The position numbers and the translations under genes are program-made. Below, in pieces: positions 45,659 through 54,934 of a stretch of 64,000 nucleotides of DNA (positions are counted from its first letter, which is position 1; each line of letters opens with the position of its first letter). This stretch comes from Dactylellina haptotyla (lineage: Eukaryota > Ascomycota > Orbiliomycetes > Orbiliales > Orbiliaceae): contig CM062381.1 in assembly GCA_031310005.1 (NCBI GenBank), positions 1,860,001-1,924,000 of the forward strand, in the 5' to 3' direction. The notes beneath the pieces were generated by a model. That model ran no database searches. It was not told the DNA's origin and saw only the letters and a program-made list of their open reading frames with translations.

Positions 45659-47047
45659 TCAAGCTTTCCCTGTTGCCCTCCTCCAAACTTCCTGCCAGGC
45701 AGCCTTCCTTGTCTCACCCGTACGCTTGAGAGAATCCTTATTCTCATCTGCTCTCCTCAGCAGATACTTGACACACTCTTCCATCGTCCCCCACGGTATA
45801 TACTTCACCACATTCACCTTCTCCCATCCGTTCGCCTCCCCGTTGATAACACTCATACTAACTTCGTCCGCCATCCCCGCGAGCTGTGCAAACGTAACGT
45901 CCTTCCCTTCCATCGCCGTCGACCCTTTAACTCGCTGCAGCACACCCATGGCTTTCGTAACGCTGGTTTGATTATGCGACGCAACAACGACGCCCATGTT
46001 AATACCCTCGGCGTCATTTGCGCTCGTGCGGTTATTAAACGTCAGCAACCGCTCGATCCCACCGTTGTAGCTGTCATCGGTTTCCTCCTTCGTGCTCCAG
46101 AAGGTATCTCGCGGATCGCTGTGCAAGTACGCGCCGCGGACAACTTTGGCGCCGAATCCGAACCCTTCCTTTTTCGCGAGCTCCATGTGCGATTTTAGGT
46201 TTTCCGGTGAGATACGACGGTACATCTGGTAGGTGTTATATACCGTGGGGCTTTTGTCCTTCTTGTTGTACTTGCGCATCAGGTCCAGGGTGTACCCGTC
46301 CATTGCGTCTTGGTAGCGGGTCTGCTCCGCGTCGAAGAGGAGGCGGATGTTCTTTCCTTCAGCTTGTGCAGCTTGGCAGATCTCGTCGAGAGCGGTGAGG
46401 AAGGAGGCGGAGGGTGTTCGCCGGTGTTCCATGTCTAGCACTGGAGCGGCGCCGGCACCAGAGTACTTTATAGCGACGAAGGAGCGCGGTTCGGCGTACT
46501 TGATTGTTTGAAGGGTGCCTGCTTTCCAGGATGCAATGTCGGCTTGTGTGATTTCATGAGTGGAATTATGCGAGTCGGATGTCACCTCTACTTCTTTGGC
46601 GTAAGCGAGGATGATGCCGCGGAAGCCCCATGATTTGAGGCGTTGGAGGGTGGATTGGATTTCGGGCTGGGTGTTTCCGGCGCAGAAGTGGTCGTAGAAG
46701 GTGTGTTGGAGGATATAGCGAGAGATGGGATTCGTGGTCAGGAAACCGGTGTAGGAGAGCAAGAGTTTGGTGAGAAGGTTTGAGAGCAGCGGCGAGGTGG
46801 AGACGGTGCAGATTAGAATTGTGCGGAGGAGGTATGGGGTTGGAAGGGTGGAGAGGGGTGTCAGAGGGGGCGGTGTGGGTTTGGATATCGATTCATTGTC
46901 CGTTGTGAAGCTATCTGTAGCGGATAGCGTCGAGCTAGGACGCTTTTGGGTGGAAATATTGCGTGCGCATATCAGAGGAAGCAGAGACTTTGAAGCTGGG
47001 GTTGGATGGAGTTTGTGCGCCAGTGAGACGCCAGAACGTCGAAGCAT
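45659..47047 (-). CDS. PUT1: Proline dehydrogenase (proline oxidase), mitochondrial
   Basis: Oxidises proline to pyrroline-5-carboxylate with FAD in the inner mitochondrial membrane, the first step of proline use (PUT1 in yeast, prnD in Aspergillus). Single exon, 462 residues, start at the first ATG. The N-terminus (MLRRSGVSLAHKLHPTPASKSLLPLICARNIST) is a mitochondrial presequence, given here only in part by position 1-33. Core motifs of the TIM barrel: FRGIILAYAKEVE, FVAIKYSGAG, IRLLFDAEQTRYQ, NTYQMYRR, FGAKVVRGAYLHSD, VVVASHNQTSV, FAQLAGMADEVS and the C-terminal KYIPWGTMEECVKYLLRRADEN. This last block is the substrate-binding helix of proline dehydrogenases (YLLRRAxEN). It shares a 1.4-kb divergent promoter with SLX4. 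Confidence 0.95.
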   Translation of the reverse strand: MLRRSGVSLAHKLHPTPASKSLLPLICARNISTQKRPSSTLSATDSFTTDNESISKPTPPPLTPLSTLPTPYLLRTILICTVSTSPLLSNLLTKLLLSYTGFLTTNPISRYILQHTFYDHFCAGNTQPEIQSTLQRLKSWGFRGIILAYAKEVEVTSDSHNSTHEITQADIASWKAGTLQTIKYAEPRSFVAIKYSGAGAAPVLDMEHRRTPSASFLTALDEICQAAQAEGKNIRLLFDAEQTRYQDAMDGYTLDLMRKYNKKDKSPTVYNTYQMYRRISPENLKSHMELAKKEGFGFGAKVVRGAYLHSDPRDTFWSTKEETDDSYNGGIERLLTFNNRTSANDAEGINMGVVVASHNQTSVTKAMGVLQRVKGSTAMEGKDVTFAQLAGMADEVSMSVINGEANGWEKVNVVKYIPWGTMEECVKYLLRRADENKDSLKRTGETRKAAWQEVWRRATGKA

Positions 47048-48481
47048 TCTGTTGGAATTTGTGTGTTGTGGTTTTAACGGCTTGGGCAGCACTATCCGTG
47101 TTAAAGAAAGGTCGATAACTTCGGTTGATGGTGATGATAGTATTTATTATTTAGGGGGAGGGGTATTTATGGCCAGTTATATTGGATTTATTTTATCTTC
47201 TTGTTAGGTAAGTGTACTTTTTTTATTTTGGTCACCGGATTAGGTAGTGTTCGAGGAGGGATGCCGATTGTCTCGTCTTGAACTCTGCTGTTGTTTGGAG
47301 GCAGTGGATAGGATCTCAGGCGTCAGGGCCGGGTTCGTTAGGCTAACAAGTGTACAAAGTCCAGGAGCAAGGAAAAAGCTGCATTCCACGGCCGGATGCA
47401 ACTTGCCTTTTAAACCGGCCTGCTAATTCTAGTCAGGAGGCGGAGTGTGCGGTTCCATCGCGATGTTGCACAGTCCAGTCCAGCAAGCTGCTAGCTGTCC
47501 GACCGATTACGATGAGTGCTGGCAAATTGCATGTCTCGTTGGGGTGGTCTGGCGTCATGACCTCGATAAGCTTCGGATCATCAGCGAACCAGCGAGATAA
47601 GCGGATGGACTGTCCCGCTCTGAAAGGAGAAAAAAGGGCCTGGACTGGAGCGGCCTAGTATTCATATGGGTAGGAGAGCAGAGCGAGAGAGAGGAGCGCA
47701 GAGACTGGGCCTGGTCTGGCGTGCTCAGGTGCATTTCTTATCGTAATTGAATTCCAATTGGATGCTATTTGCTGGGAGCTCAATGGTCGTTGAAAGCGGC
47801 CAATAGGCTGTGGCGACGCCCGCGTGATGCATGGTGACTACATGCCTGGTTCCTGGTCCGTTGTTAGCCGCCCCTGCCAATTTTGGAGGTGGGTTTGGGG
47901 GTGGGCTTCGGGGTTATTCCACACGTTGCGGTAAGGTCTCGTGCCGTGGGAGCGATTGGGGGTTGGGAGTGGTCCGTGGGATCAGGCCTACGACCGGACG
48001 AGCAGGTAGCGTGCCGATTGATGCCTAACTCATGCACGTATTGATAACGCACAAGCAGGGTGCTTCTTCTTCTGTCTCTGATGATCGATTCGATGCATCG
48101 ACGGGCGGATAGCTTGGAGTTTGAGAAGATACTTACGATAGTTGGTACTATCGATATCTCGCCAGAGAGAAGCGGGGACCGGGGTCAGCGGTGTCATGTG
48201 TTGAGGTGTCGTTGCCGAAGCAACACGCCCGCCCTCCTCCGCGTCGATCTGCTCGAGCATCACAACGCACTCCAACCTCATCTTCAACACCATTTCTTTT
48301 CTTTTCTTGTCACCATCCTATCCTTACTGCCACCGTCGATATCCTCGTCATCATCTCCATCTTCATCGCCGTCCCCTTCATCTGGTGTAGCCAGGGACAG
48401 ATGATGAATCGCCCCCTGCATACCCCATTGCTGCTTTGTTTACTCCTCGACCCGACCTCCCTCTGAGAGTTGCCACCTGCA
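47048..48481. other. Divergent promoter region
   Basis: About 1.4 kb between the starts of PUT1 (minus) and SLX4 (plus). Pyrimidine-rich from about 48230 to 48480 on the plus strand, consistent with the SLX4 leader. No supported coding region or RNA gene. Confidence 0.45.
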
Positions 48482-50779
48482 ATGTCTATCCCGGCGGCCT
48501 CTCTCCAATGCCTGACACCCCCGTTCGCCGATAAATCCTCTAATCCTGCAACACCCTCCCGCAGCGGAACTCGGTTTCGAAGCGTCAAGGACATGCTGGC
48601 GATTGAAGAGCCAGAATCAACAACCCCAAATGCCACGCTTGCCCCTGCGGACAACCTCCCAACAACATCTGGGAAGTTAAAACGACCGAAGAAAACCTCT
48701 GTCCTCTCTAAAAAGTCCGCCAATATCCCATCACCATCGATCACGACCTCTACTCTTCGTGCAAAGGACGGCAAGATTAAGGGCAAAGCCACCAAGTCTT
48801 CAGCGACCTCGCTCACGAAAAACAAGACATCAACAAAGAAAATCGATGATTCCGACGTATTTGCAATTCCCTCCTCTCCGAATCCGACACCAGAACAGAC
48901 CCTACTTGATACGCCGCCCCGTGAAGCAACCCACCTTGACGCCTACATACCCGCTAAACGAACATGGACTCCTGTTAAAGAAAACTCCCATCCCGAAGTC
49001 ATCGATCTGTGTACTCCCGAAGACCTCGCCAAAACAACATTTACTTCCTTGCTGAGCAAGTACAAACATGAAGGCCAGGTCAGCCACACGGGCGTGTCGA
49101 CATCAACCGGCTGCAGCAATGAGCAATTCACCACACGAAGAACGCTCGAGTTTTTGGATATCCCTAGCATGGTAGCGAAACCGTCGACTTCCTCGTTGAA
49201 AGTGGAGGATGAATCAAGCAAGAAGGGATCAAAGGAACAAAAAGCTCCCGCGAAAGCGAAGAAATCTAAGCCTACGAAGCCCATGACTCTCACAGCTCTA
49301 GCCATAGCACCATATATTCCTATGGAACCAGAGGCCGAGCCTGTTCCCGCTGTTGTGGAAGAACTCGGTGCAGAGGGTGCAAATGCTCGGGTCAAACCAA
49401 AACGTAAAAGGAAGCAATCTGCAACCACGTCTAAAAAGGCGAAGAAGATGGCGAAAAAGCCACCTGCTCCTGTTGCGCCATCGCTCCTGTCCCCACAATC
49501 TGCACGAAAACTGATGGACGCCCAGACTTTCGTGTTTGGTACGTCCTCTCAGTTGCTTCAATCGAATCCGCCCGAGGGCGGATGGCAGTTAGAAACTACA
49601 GGAAGAAAATTAAATACCATTCAAACCTATGCTAAAATCCACGCGAATGCGAATTATGATTTAGACGGCTTGAGTGATGACAATGGGGCATTAGAGGCTA
49701 GCGAATCTGTTGACGAGTACCAATGCCCCCAGACGGAGTGTATAGCTGATACAGAGGGATGGGGAATCTCCAATCTTGAGATAACAAGGGGTATGTCGAG
49801 GACAGATAGGCCCGAGAAGATCGGGGATCGGGGCATCTGGTCGATGGCTTCGCGGGGGGCAAGTGGGAAACTGTTGAATGTGGAGGTGATGGATCTAGTT
49901 GACGAAGATGATTTGGAATTAAGCCAGAAGTTTTCGTCCCAAAAGCTGGATCCTGAAACAAACACAACTCCACCGGCGACGGCAGCGGGCAGTGGAGCTA
50001 CTGCTAAACCCTCTGAGAAAGAAAATATCCCAACAACCCAGTACGATGATCTTCCTACGCCACCTCCCACCGAGTGTGCGTCGCAGACGAGCAAGCATAA
50101 GCCAGATTCTACCCCCGCGCCAACTGCATCCAAACTCTCTGATCGCCCCAATTTCGAAGGATATACTATCATCCAGTTACAAACGCAAATCCAAAAGTAT
50201 GGATTCAAGCCAGTTAAATCTAGGAAGACAATGATTAACATGCTGAACCAGTGCTGGGATTCTGCGGAGGTGATGGTTGCCAGCCAGGAGGACACAACCG
50301 AGAGGCTTGTGGAGAAGATCAGAGCGCCAACAAAAGGCAAGAAAAAGTCAGTAGACGCCGACGCTGGCGAGGGAGTTGCGGAAACGGCGCCCAAGAAGAG
50401 AGGGAGAAAACCAAAGACTGCCTTTGAAATTGAAGACGGAATGGAGGCCCCGAAACCAAAGAGGCCGAGGAAGTCATCAACCGCCACAAAAGCAAAGTCG
50501 AAACTGGATACCGCGACTCTCTTCAAGAACATCGCGCTCGCTATAAAGCAGCAACCCACGTCGCCGGATCTAACCGAACCGTCGTGGTGGCAGCGCATTC
50601 TTATGAACGAAACTATACCTCTCCAGGAGTTCACCAACTGGCTAGTGGAAACCGGCATGGAGGCCGCGGGTTTCAGTGTTGGTATTTGGAAAGATTGTGG
50701 GGTTAGTGAGACGCTCGACGATAGCAAATTCGACGCAGTGAGGTTATGGTGCGATGCGAGGAGCGTATTATACACTTAA
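48482..50779 (+). CDS. SLX4: Structure-specific endonuclease scaffold subunit Slx4
   Basis: Scaffold of the Slx1-Slx4 nuclease, which resolves branched DNA and replication intermediates in the nucleus. Single exon, 765 residues, close to the fungal family length I recall. The first about 560 residues are low-complexity, rich in Ser, Thr, Pro and Lys, with nuclear-localisation-like runs (KPKRKRKQ, SKKAKKMAKK). At about 560-595 lies the SAP-like fold FEGYTIIQLQTQIQKYGFKP followed by VKSRKTMINMLNQCW, the most recognisable Slx4 block. At about 680-740 ALFKNIALAIKQQ-like sequence (TLFKNIALAIKQQ), WWQRILMNETIPLQEFTNW form the conserved C-terminal domain that binds Slx1. An AT-hook-like KKRGRKPK lies between them. 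The open antisense frames across this gene are shadows of its low-complexity composition. Confidence 0.93.
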   Translation: MSIPAASLQCLTPPFADKSSNPATPSRSGTRFRSVKDMLAIEEPESTTPNATLAPADNLPTTSGKLKRPKKTSVLSKKSANIPSPSITTSTLRAKDGKIKGKATKSSATSLTKNKTSTKKIDDSDVFAIPSSPNPTPEQTLLDTPPREATHLDAYIPAKRTWTPVKENSHPEVIDLCTPEDLAKTTFTSLLSKYKHEGQVSHTGVSTSTGCSNEQFTTRRTLEFLDIPSMVAKPSTSSLKVEDESSKKGSKEQKAPAKAKKSKPTKPMTLTALAIAPYIPMEPEAEPVPAVVEELGAEGANARVKPKRKRKQSATTSKKAKKMAKKPPAPVAPSLLSPQSARKLMDAQTFVFGTSSQLLQSNPPEGGWQLETTGRKLNTIQTYAKIHANANYDLDGLSDDNGALEASESVDEYQCPQTECIADTEGWGISNLEITRGMSRTDRPEKIGDRGIWSMASRGASGKLLNVEVMDLVDEDDLELSQKFSSQKLDPETNTTPPATAAGSGATAKPSEKENIPTTQYDDLPTPPPTECASQTSKHKPDSTPAPTASKLSDRPNFEGYTIIQLQTQIQKYGFKPVKSRKTMINMLNQCWDSAEVMVASQEDTTERLVEKIRAPTKGKKKSVDADAGEGVAETAPKKRGRKPKTAFEIEDGMEAPKPKRPRKSSTATKAKSKLDTATLFKNIALAIKQQPTSPDLTEPSWWQRILMNETIPLQEFTNWLVETGMEAAGFSVGIWKDCGVSETLDDSKFDAVRLWCDARSVLYT

Positions 50780-51163
50780 TCACTCCTCTTACTTTTTTTT
50801 CATTCCTTGTCGCACATCCGCGCATAGAATACGGCGTTATCAAATTTTGGAGTTTGGGTTGTGAATGAATATCCCTTGTAAGATATAAGTTTAGCAAATA
50901 GACAGCGACTATTGTACAATACGCATACATTTCATCTATACAATACAATACAAAACGTCAGAACTACACAGCCTAGCAGCTACATATTTCTAACATAATT
51001 GACAAGTTTTGATTATCACAAATTGAGACCCTAAATATGATATGAAACGCACCAAACTCCGTCCCGGCCGAAAAAAACTACCAATAAAACAACTGAAAAG
51101 GGCAAAGGTATCAAACAAAGTCACAAGAAAGGGCAACATGCAGTTCGTCCACTTGGTAAAATA
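50780..51163. other. Convergent intergenic region
   Basis: 384 bases between the stop codons of SLX4 (plus) and HOS2 (minus). AT-rich with no coding feature; both 3' UTRs are expected here. Confidence 0.5.
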
Positions 51164-52648
51164 CTAAGTAAACATTTCGCCGCCCTTTAAGCCTCCCCTC
51201 TCTGCCTTCTTTCTCTCAAATTCTGTGTCCGCTCGCTCCTCCGCTATTCTGTCTTCAACATCTTGGCTGATACCCCCGATATCCGGAGGTATCTCCTGCA
51301 TCTGTACACTCGGCGCGCCTTTCAAATACCTCAGCTGCTTTAGAACTTTCTGTCGTGCCAATTCCAGTGATTTCCAGGTATTCTTGTTCTCATGCTTCGA
51401 GCTCGCCAGATCTGGGTGCAACGTGTAATCCGGGCCCCACCACGCTCTAAATTGCGAGTCCGGGAGATCGTTGTTCAGCTCCAGATTAAGACACAGCCCG
51501 GTCTCGTAGGCCCAGAGCCTCGATACATTGCGGGGCGTGTACCCGCCCCCGCCGAGAACTAGCAGCGGTAATCCGAACGATTTGATGAAATCCACGCAGG
51601 CGCCGTGAGCTTTGATGTTCAGATTAAAACAACCGAGACGGTCGCAGCCGAGGGAGTCGGCGCCGCACTGGAGGACCACGGCACTGGGGCGGTAGGAGAG
51701 CAGTACTGCTTCCGAGATGGATTTGAAGAGGAGGATGTAGCTGTTATCGTCGATACCGTCTTTCAGAGGGACGTTGAGGGAGTAGTGTTTGCCGTTGCCG
51801 GCACCAATGTCGTCGAAACCGCCCGTACCAGGGAAGAACTCTTTAGGGTCATATTTGTGGAAGGAGAGGGTCATGACTCGGTCAGTCGACCAGAATGCTT
51901 GTTCGACGCCGTCGCCGTGGTGCACGTCAATGTCGATGTATAGCACTCGCGGGTGGTGGCGTAGGAGCTGGAGAATAGCAAGGACGATATCGTTGATATA
52001 GCAGAATCCTGACGCTTCGGCCTTCTTGGCGTGGTGCAGGCCGCCAGACCAGTTGACCGCGATGTCGGACTGACCGTTTATGAGCTTGCGGGCGCCGTCG
52101 AGACTGGCGCCGGTGTAGATGGAGGCGAAGTCGAAGAGGCCATCAAAGATGGGGCAATCGTCGCCAATGTTGTACCTGGTGATGATGTCGGGCTGGAACT
52201 CGTCGGTGTTGTGCGGGGTGACGCGCTTGAGGAAGTCGAGGTAGTCGGTACTGTGGAAGTCGGCGAGTTCTTCCTCGGAGGCACGGCGGGGTACGTACAT
52301 GTCCATGAGCTCGTGAAGGCCGTAGCCCAGGACGAGCTGGTTAGTGAGGGTCAGGCGCCAGGGTTTCATAGGGTGGGTGGCCCCGAAGTGATGCTCGTCG
52401 GCGAGGGGGCTGTGGTGGTAGGAGACCTAGCCGTATTATCAGTCAATAGGCATTCCGGTCAATTACGAAGCTGAAGAGCTTGGGGGGGGGGGCAGGAGGA
52501 GTACCTTGAGGCCGGAGTTCGCATTGTTACTGACGGTGAAGAGCGGCCGGTACCGCAGCGTCTTCTCGTCCGTTGTGAAGGTCAGCAGGCCTCCCGCCGG
52601 CGGCTCGTCGCGCGGGTCCGAGGGGAAGGTATCGTACGTCTTGACCAT
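51164..52648 (-). CDS. HOS2: Class I histone deacetylase, Hos2 type
   Basis: Removes acetyl groups from histone H3/H4 tails as the catalytic subunit of the Set3 complex in yeast (HosA in Aspergillus). Two exons in transcript order: 52648-52505 and 52426-51164; 468 residues. Zinc-site and catalytic motifs are all present: [20 protein letters not shown] (His-His), [15 protein letters not shown] (Asp and His zinc ligands), [17 protein letters not shown] (Asp ligand region), [18 protein letters not shown]. The [14 protein letters not shown] and [16 protein letters not shown] segments suit Hos2 better than Rpd3. The ATG at 52648 is the only good start. A strong 3' splice site (CTGACTAACATTTGCAG) 110 bases upstream suggests an intron in the 5' leader. 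It is transcribed divergently from YNG2. Confidence 0.94.
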
Positions 52649-52983
52649 GCCGCTGTTGATGCCGTGGAGGAGGAGGGGGGACGGGGGGGGAGGTTGGAGA
52701 TGAGGTTGAAGTTGAGGTTGAGGGAGGAGGCGGTTGAAGGTTGCCTGTTTGAGGTGCTGCAAATGTTAGTCAGCCGGGTTTGGCGCAGAGCTCCAACCAA
52801 GCTCGCTTCCTCGCTTCCCTTCTGCGTCTTCTTCTTCTTCTTCCTTCCAACCTCATCGCCCCATCGCCGCCTCCACGACCTCCCCCCTCGACCACCTCCA
52901 CGGCCCCAGCAGCAGTATACAGGACGAGCCAGACACGGAGATACCCTCGGCCGGCCCGGAACACGCGCGCTTAGAGCACCCAC
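52649..52983. promoter_or_regulatory. Bidirectional promoter between HOS2 and YNG2
   Basis: Only 335 bases separate the two start codons. The interval is pyrimidine-rich on the plus strand (about 52790-52915). On the minus strand it contains a perfect branch-site plus acceptor (AG at 52759-52758). This implies a 5' leader intron in HOS2 whose donor must lie further toward, or inside, the YNG2 start; a GTACGT on minus at 52995-52990 is one possible donor. Confidence 0.55.
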
Positions 52984-54232
52984 ATGGCGACGTACGCCCC
53001 GATCGAGGACGTCCAGTCCGTTCTCGAGCAGTTCATCGAAAACGTCTCCAACCTGCCTGCCGAACTCGCCCACCTCTACGAGGAGCTCGCCAACAAGGAC
53101 AAGCGCGTTCACACTCTCAAAGAGTCCATCCGCCAGAAGGACGCCTCGATCCAGCGCTTTATCCGTCAGAACGGTTCCCAGGTCCCCTACCCCAAAGAAG
53201 CCGCCTACAACAAGGCCATCAGCGACTCCTTCAAGGAGATAAACGCCATCCAGGATGAAAAGTGCAAGCTCGCCAAACGGGCCACCGAGCTGATCGAGAA
53301 GCACGTAAAGCGGCTGGATATGAAAATCAGAGACCTGCAGAGGGAGGGCCTCATCAGCGAGGACTTTATCACCCCGCAGATGCTGTCAGGGTACGCCCCT
53401 CCAAATTTTGCGACAGGTTCCTCGGGTGCCGCAGGCGGCAGCGGCGACGGGACCAGCACCGGCGGTAGGAGTGCCGGTGGGAGTGCTGGTATCACAGTTA
53501 ACGCGACTCCCGGACGACTGCAGCCAGCTCTCACCGGCGCCAACAGAAATTCCACGGGTGGCGGATCAGGCGGCGGGATGAGCACGGCCTCGACTCTCGA
53601 AGGTGTGTCGAGGTCGCTGGCGGCATCTGCAGAAGACCAGCTCCTCAACACCCTCAAAGGTGCCCTCCCAACCCCCGGCCCGGACCCCAAACGTAGACGA
53701 TTGAACACCGGCGGGCCGGCGCCTGTAAACCCATCCCCGTTAGCCAATGCCTCCAATGCTAATTCCGGCGTGAACACACCGACCCGCGGAACCGCCCCGA
53801 ATTCTCAGAATCAGTTGTCAACCAGGAGAAACGGACCGCCCCCGAAACCCGTGAGACGGCCCACCTCAACTCCCACCGTGGTCAAGAAACAAAAGAACGA
53901 GGACGATATGGACGAAGACCACAGCGATAGCGACAACGACGATGAAGAGGAGGACACGGGAGAGGACCAGAAGCCGTACTGCGTCTGCCAGCAGGTCAGT
54001 TTCGGCAACATGGTCGCCTGTGATAACAAGAGCTGTCCGTTCGAATGGTTCCACTGGGGTATGTTATCATTTCCTCGCTTCCCCCCCCCCTTCACCGTCT
54101 CATTTGAAAATTCAAAGTGCTAAAACTTGCATGTTTACAGGTTGTGTCGGTCTAACAAAGGAGCCAGCCGGCAGCTGGTTCTGCGACCACTGCACGAAGC
54201 TCAGGGCCCAGAAGGGAGTCAAGAAGGAATAG
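52984..54232 (+). CDS. YNG2: ING-family PHD finger protein, NuA4 subunit Yng2 type
   Basis: Yng2 is the H3K4me3-reading subunit of the NuA4 histone acetyltransferase. Two exons: 52984-54058 and 54141-54232; 388 residues. The ING N-terminal coiled coil (about 8-125) has VLEQFIENVSNLPAELAHLY, SIQRFIRQNGS and KRATELIEKHVKRLD, closer to yeast Yng2 than to Pho23 or Yng1 as I recall them. A long Gly/Ser/Pro-rich linker (about 145-315) carries a KRRR patch. An acidic run (DEDHSDSDNDDEEEDTGED) leads into the C-terminal PHD finger, with Cys4-His-Cys3 pattern YCVCQQVSFGNMVACDN, CPFEWFHWGCVGL, WFCDHC. The intron splits the Gly before the Cys of the PHD finger. It is longer than the yeast protein (282 residues) because of the linker. 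Confidence 0.93.
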
Positions 54233-54934
54233 TGTTCTTCTTATCTTTGTTCTTCTTATCTTAGATCCCGCGTTGAAGGACCAGTTTACCAGTTCCCTCC
54301 TGATCCTTGATAGTTCTTTCGTGCATTCACACGGGACTCTATTCAACTTGATCATGTTTCTCTCTCTTTTCTTGCGGCGATTTCTACTGTTTGGAGGGTA
54401 GGTGTTATTATTATTGTTTGGAAAATCAGCATCTGGGGATTTGGCGTTCTGCGGGTACTTTCATTCTCAGGAATAAACTTTGTAAATTACGGACTGAATA
54501 TCACGATTGTTAATCATTTCATATTTTTTCTCTCTCAGGTTAGAGGCAGCGCCATCCAAATCTATTGGCAATAGCATCCGCTCCTCTAAGATAACCCTCG
54601 TTTGGGGGGTTTTGTTTTGATTCCATTCTAGATCTATCATGAAAAAGTAATATACATGATTCATTCAATCTGTCTCAACGTTTAAAAACGTATCTGCCCG
54701 GAAAACAGATCAGCCATCGGGCGAACCATTGTTCGCAAGGGAGGAAGGAAGGGGGACGAAAGAAAAAACAAGGGAGGGTCGCTCAGAAAGTAGAGAGCGT
54801 AAGTCTACCGTCATGAATTTTTGTTCCTTTTCAATCGAGAAAGAAAGAGGGTAGGGGGGCATATATCATTCAATCAATTAAGTTAGTATGGAAAGTAAAC
54901 AACAAAGCAAGCAAGAGACCTAATTTCGCGCAGA
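54233..54934. other. Convergent intergenic region
   Basis: About 0.7 kb between the stop codons of YNG2 (plus) and RPB2 (minus). T-rich 3' UTR-like sequence; no supported gene. Confidence 0.5.

Noticed and set aside
49654-50775. 373-codon open frame antisense to SLX4
   Set aside because: Opposite the conserved SAP and C-terminal domains of SLX4; its composition mirrors Lys/Ser-rich codons and has no family features.
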